Source of the DNA: Negadavirga shengliensis
GTDB taxonomy: Bacteria; Bacteroidota; Bacteroidia; Cytophagales; Cyclobacteriaceae
Assembly: GCF_042652345.1 (NCBI RefSeq)
Contig: NZ_JBHSJJ010000023.1
Span: forward strand, 1-64,000
DNA: 64,000 nucleotides
Reading direction: 5' to 3'
Shown: positions 62,869-64,000 of the stretch, one piece after another
Position numbering within the stretch: the first letter of the stretch is position 1
Layout of the letters: each line of letters starts with the position of its first letter
Translations under genes and position numbers: made by a program
The notes under the pieces: model-generated
Seen by the model: only the letters and a program-made list of their open reading frames with translations
Databases searched by the model: none
What the model was told of the DNA's origin: nothing

Positions 62869-62909
62869 ATAAATATTTATTGTATATCAATAAATATTTA
62901 TTACATTTG
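62869..62909 (+). promoter_or_regulatory. Promoter and 33-bp palindromic operator for the DUF2975/HTH operon
   Basis: Promoter: TTG (62880-62882), 19 bases, TACATTTG (62902-62909), a perfect Bacteroidota consensus. Operator: ATAAATATTTATTG (62869-62882), TATAT, CAATAAATATTTAT (62888-62901), an exact 14-5-14 inverted repeat that covers the -33 box and the whole spacer. Each arm contains the self-complementary ATAAATATTTAT. The HTH protein of this operon (63422) is the likely binder, giving autoregulation. Confidence 0.75.
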
Positions 62910-62938
62910 GGAAATAGTTTAAAATTCTAAAAATCATT

Positions 62939-63418
62939 ATGAAAAGAACTCCAACCCTATTTCTTCAGGCGGTCATTGTGCTTATCGGCATGGTGGCGCT
63001 TGCCATTTTGATCCGGTTTCCCTTGACCGAGGGAAGGGCCGCAAACTTGGATTTGTTCAGCATTTACGCTGCCCCGTTCATCTTGTATGGATACGCGGCA
63101 TCCATCGCTTTTTTTGTTGCACTGTATAAGGCGTTCAGACTACTTGGATACATCGGGCAAAATAAAGTATTCTCATCGGACGCTGTGGGGACTTTAAGGA
63201 GCATAAAGTATTGTGCAATCGTATTAAGTATTTTAATTGTGGCCGCAGGACTGTACATAAGGATATCCCATGACAAAGAGGACGATCCTGCGGGTTTTCT
63301 TGCCATTTGCATCGTGACCACTTTTGTTGCTATCGTCATTGCAACTGCTGCGGCAGTCTTTGAAAAAATCCTGCAGAATGCCATAGATATGAAATCTGAA
63401 AATGACTTAACCATTTAA
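62939..63418 (+). CDS. DUF2975 membrane protein
   Basis: 159 residues with four hydrophobic segments: FLQAVIVLIGMVALAILI, AAPFILYGYAASIAFFVALY, CAIVLSILIVAAGLYI and AICIVTTFVAIVIATAAAVF. Length and order fit DUF2975, found next to small YozG-type HTH proteins. The HTH gene starts 3 bases after the stop, so they are one unit. Function is unknown; it may work as a membrane sensor for the regulator. Confidence 0.8.
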   Translation: MKRTPTLFLQAVIVLIGMVALAILIRFPLTEGRAANLDLFSIYAAPFILYGYAASIAFFVALYKAFRLLGYIGQNKVFSSDAVGTLRSIKYCAIVLSILIVAAGLYIRISHDKEDDPAGFLAICIVTTFVAIVIATAAAVFEKILQNAIDMKSENDLTI

Positions 63419-63421
63419 GCT

Positions 63422-63649
63422 ATGGCAATCATTGTAAACTTAGACGTGATGATGGCAAAGCGAAAAATTTCTCTGAATGAGCTTTCTGAAAGAGTTGATT
63501 TGACCTTGTCTAACCTTTCCATCTTAAAGACAGGCAAGGCGAAAGCAATCCGTTTCAGCACCTTAGAGGCAATTTGTAAGGCATTAGACTGCCAACCAGG
63601 GGATATTTTGGAATATGTAAATGACAAAAAGGGAACAGCGATCCCTTGA
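63422..63649 (+). CDS. Small HTH (Cro/C1, YozG-like) transcriptional regulator
   Basis: 75 residues. The helix-turn-helix spans ISLNELSERVDLTLSNLSIL with the following KTGKAKAIRFSTLEAICKAL, then CQPGDILEYV, the typical ending of YozG-like regulators encoded after DUF2975 genes. It is the probable ligand of the palindrome at 62869 and thus represses or adjusts its own operon. Confidence 0.88.
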   Translation: MAIIVNLDVMMAKRKISLNELSERVDLTLSNLSILKTGKAKAIRFSTLEAICKALDCQPGDILEYVNDKKGTAIP

Positions 63650-64000
63650 CATGGGCGGGCGGTTCAGCGGTTAAATCAAGCTTTCCGGCTATGGCGGGGC
63701 AGGTTGTGAATAGGTCAAGTTTGTGCTGGGTGGAACTCATGGACCTTGGTTTGATCCATCAACATAGCAGGCAGTGGGAAAGGGCCGGCCTGGCTTCCGG
63801 GTACTTTGAAAATTTATAATTTTTTTCACGCCGGGTTGGTTGGGATTTTTTTGGGGAAATGGTTCGATTGGACATATAAAAAAAGTTGAAACTAAAGGAT
63901 TTTTGAATAGGGTTGTTTGATACGTTGGTTTGTTTTTTATAAATATTCAGGTATTTAATAATGAATTTCTGTTATTTATGCATAAAAAATACCGTGATTA
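63650..64000. other. Intergenic to window edge
   Basis: No supported gene. The last 150 bases are A/T-rich (AAAAAAAGTTGAAACTAAAGG; TAAATATTCAGGTATTTAATA) and may hold the promoter of a gene beyond the window. Confidence 0.45.

Overview
The window looks like a chromosome segment of a member of the Bacteroidota, most likely an aerobic Cytophagales bacterium of the Cyclobacteriaceae kind. Evidence: starts lack Shine-Dalgarno sequences; promoters resemble the Bacteroidota TTG-N19-TAnnTTTG type; lipoproteins and Tat-exported Gfo/Idh/MocA oxidoreductases are abundant; the xylose genes and a large lipoprotein with dehydrogenase, HEAT and c-type heme parts are typical of that group. The assignment is inferred from gene content only.

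Layout. (1) 1-11.3 kb is an accessory region. It starts with the 3' end of an IS66-type transposase, then a frameshifted restriction-endonuclease-like gene coupled to a HEPN-like gene. Next come small one-gene cassettes (membrane proteins, a RibD/DHFR-like reductase, a DUF1835-like protein, a class D beta-lactamase) separated by attC-like palindromes. Two nearly identical group II introns (2454-4330 and 5046-6923) sit at the same position of two of these palindromes. No integron integrase is visible. (2) 11.3-35.3 kb is a mosaic of single genes: thioredoxin-reductase-like protein, VOC proteins, AraC regulators, BBE-type flavoprotein, SDRs, DUF998 protein, GH18 enzyme, nitrilase and NUDIX. Gene remnants lie between them (serine hydrolase, DUF418, Crp/ORF6N, Fic, TPR). 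At 17.6-19.8 kb two exported DsrE-like proteins precede a TsdA-like dihaem cytochrome, suggesting thiosulfate or sulfur chemistry. (3) 35.3-39.3 kb holds an arginase-family enzyme, a Tat-exported class V aminotransferase and a phytoene-desaturase-like flavoprotein. (4) 39.6-46.7 kb is a sugar block: SSS symporter, xylulokinase and xylose isomerase, convergent with a tagaturonate reductase and a LacI regulator. (5) 46.9-60.1 kb is a cluster for exported carbohydrate processing: two Gfo/Idh/MocA proteins, a TIM-barrel epimerase/isomerase-like protein, three alpha/beta hydrolases of the acetyl-xylan-esterase type, then a convergent VCBS-repeat protein and the large haem lipoprotein. (6) 60.1-64 kb is repeat-rich, with an MntA/HepT toxin-antitoxin pair broken by a repeat, another attC-bounded cassette, and a DUF2975/HTH operon with a clear promoter and operator.

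The most unusual signals are four. First, a family of 89-145 bp repeats (16.3, 22.4 and 33.6 kb, and a 3' half at 46.86 kb) begins with a conserved mini-ORF (MKPSMTEATQTGMII-like). It ends in a fixed A/T-rich block whose terminal ATG falls on, or a few bases before, the start codon of the downstream gene. Second, paired introns occupy attC-like sites. Third, the HepT gene is cut by a two-hairpin repeat. Fourth, the DUF2975/HTH promoter is overlaid exactly by a 33-bp palindrome. Functions are inferred from sequence reading alone; no database search was run.
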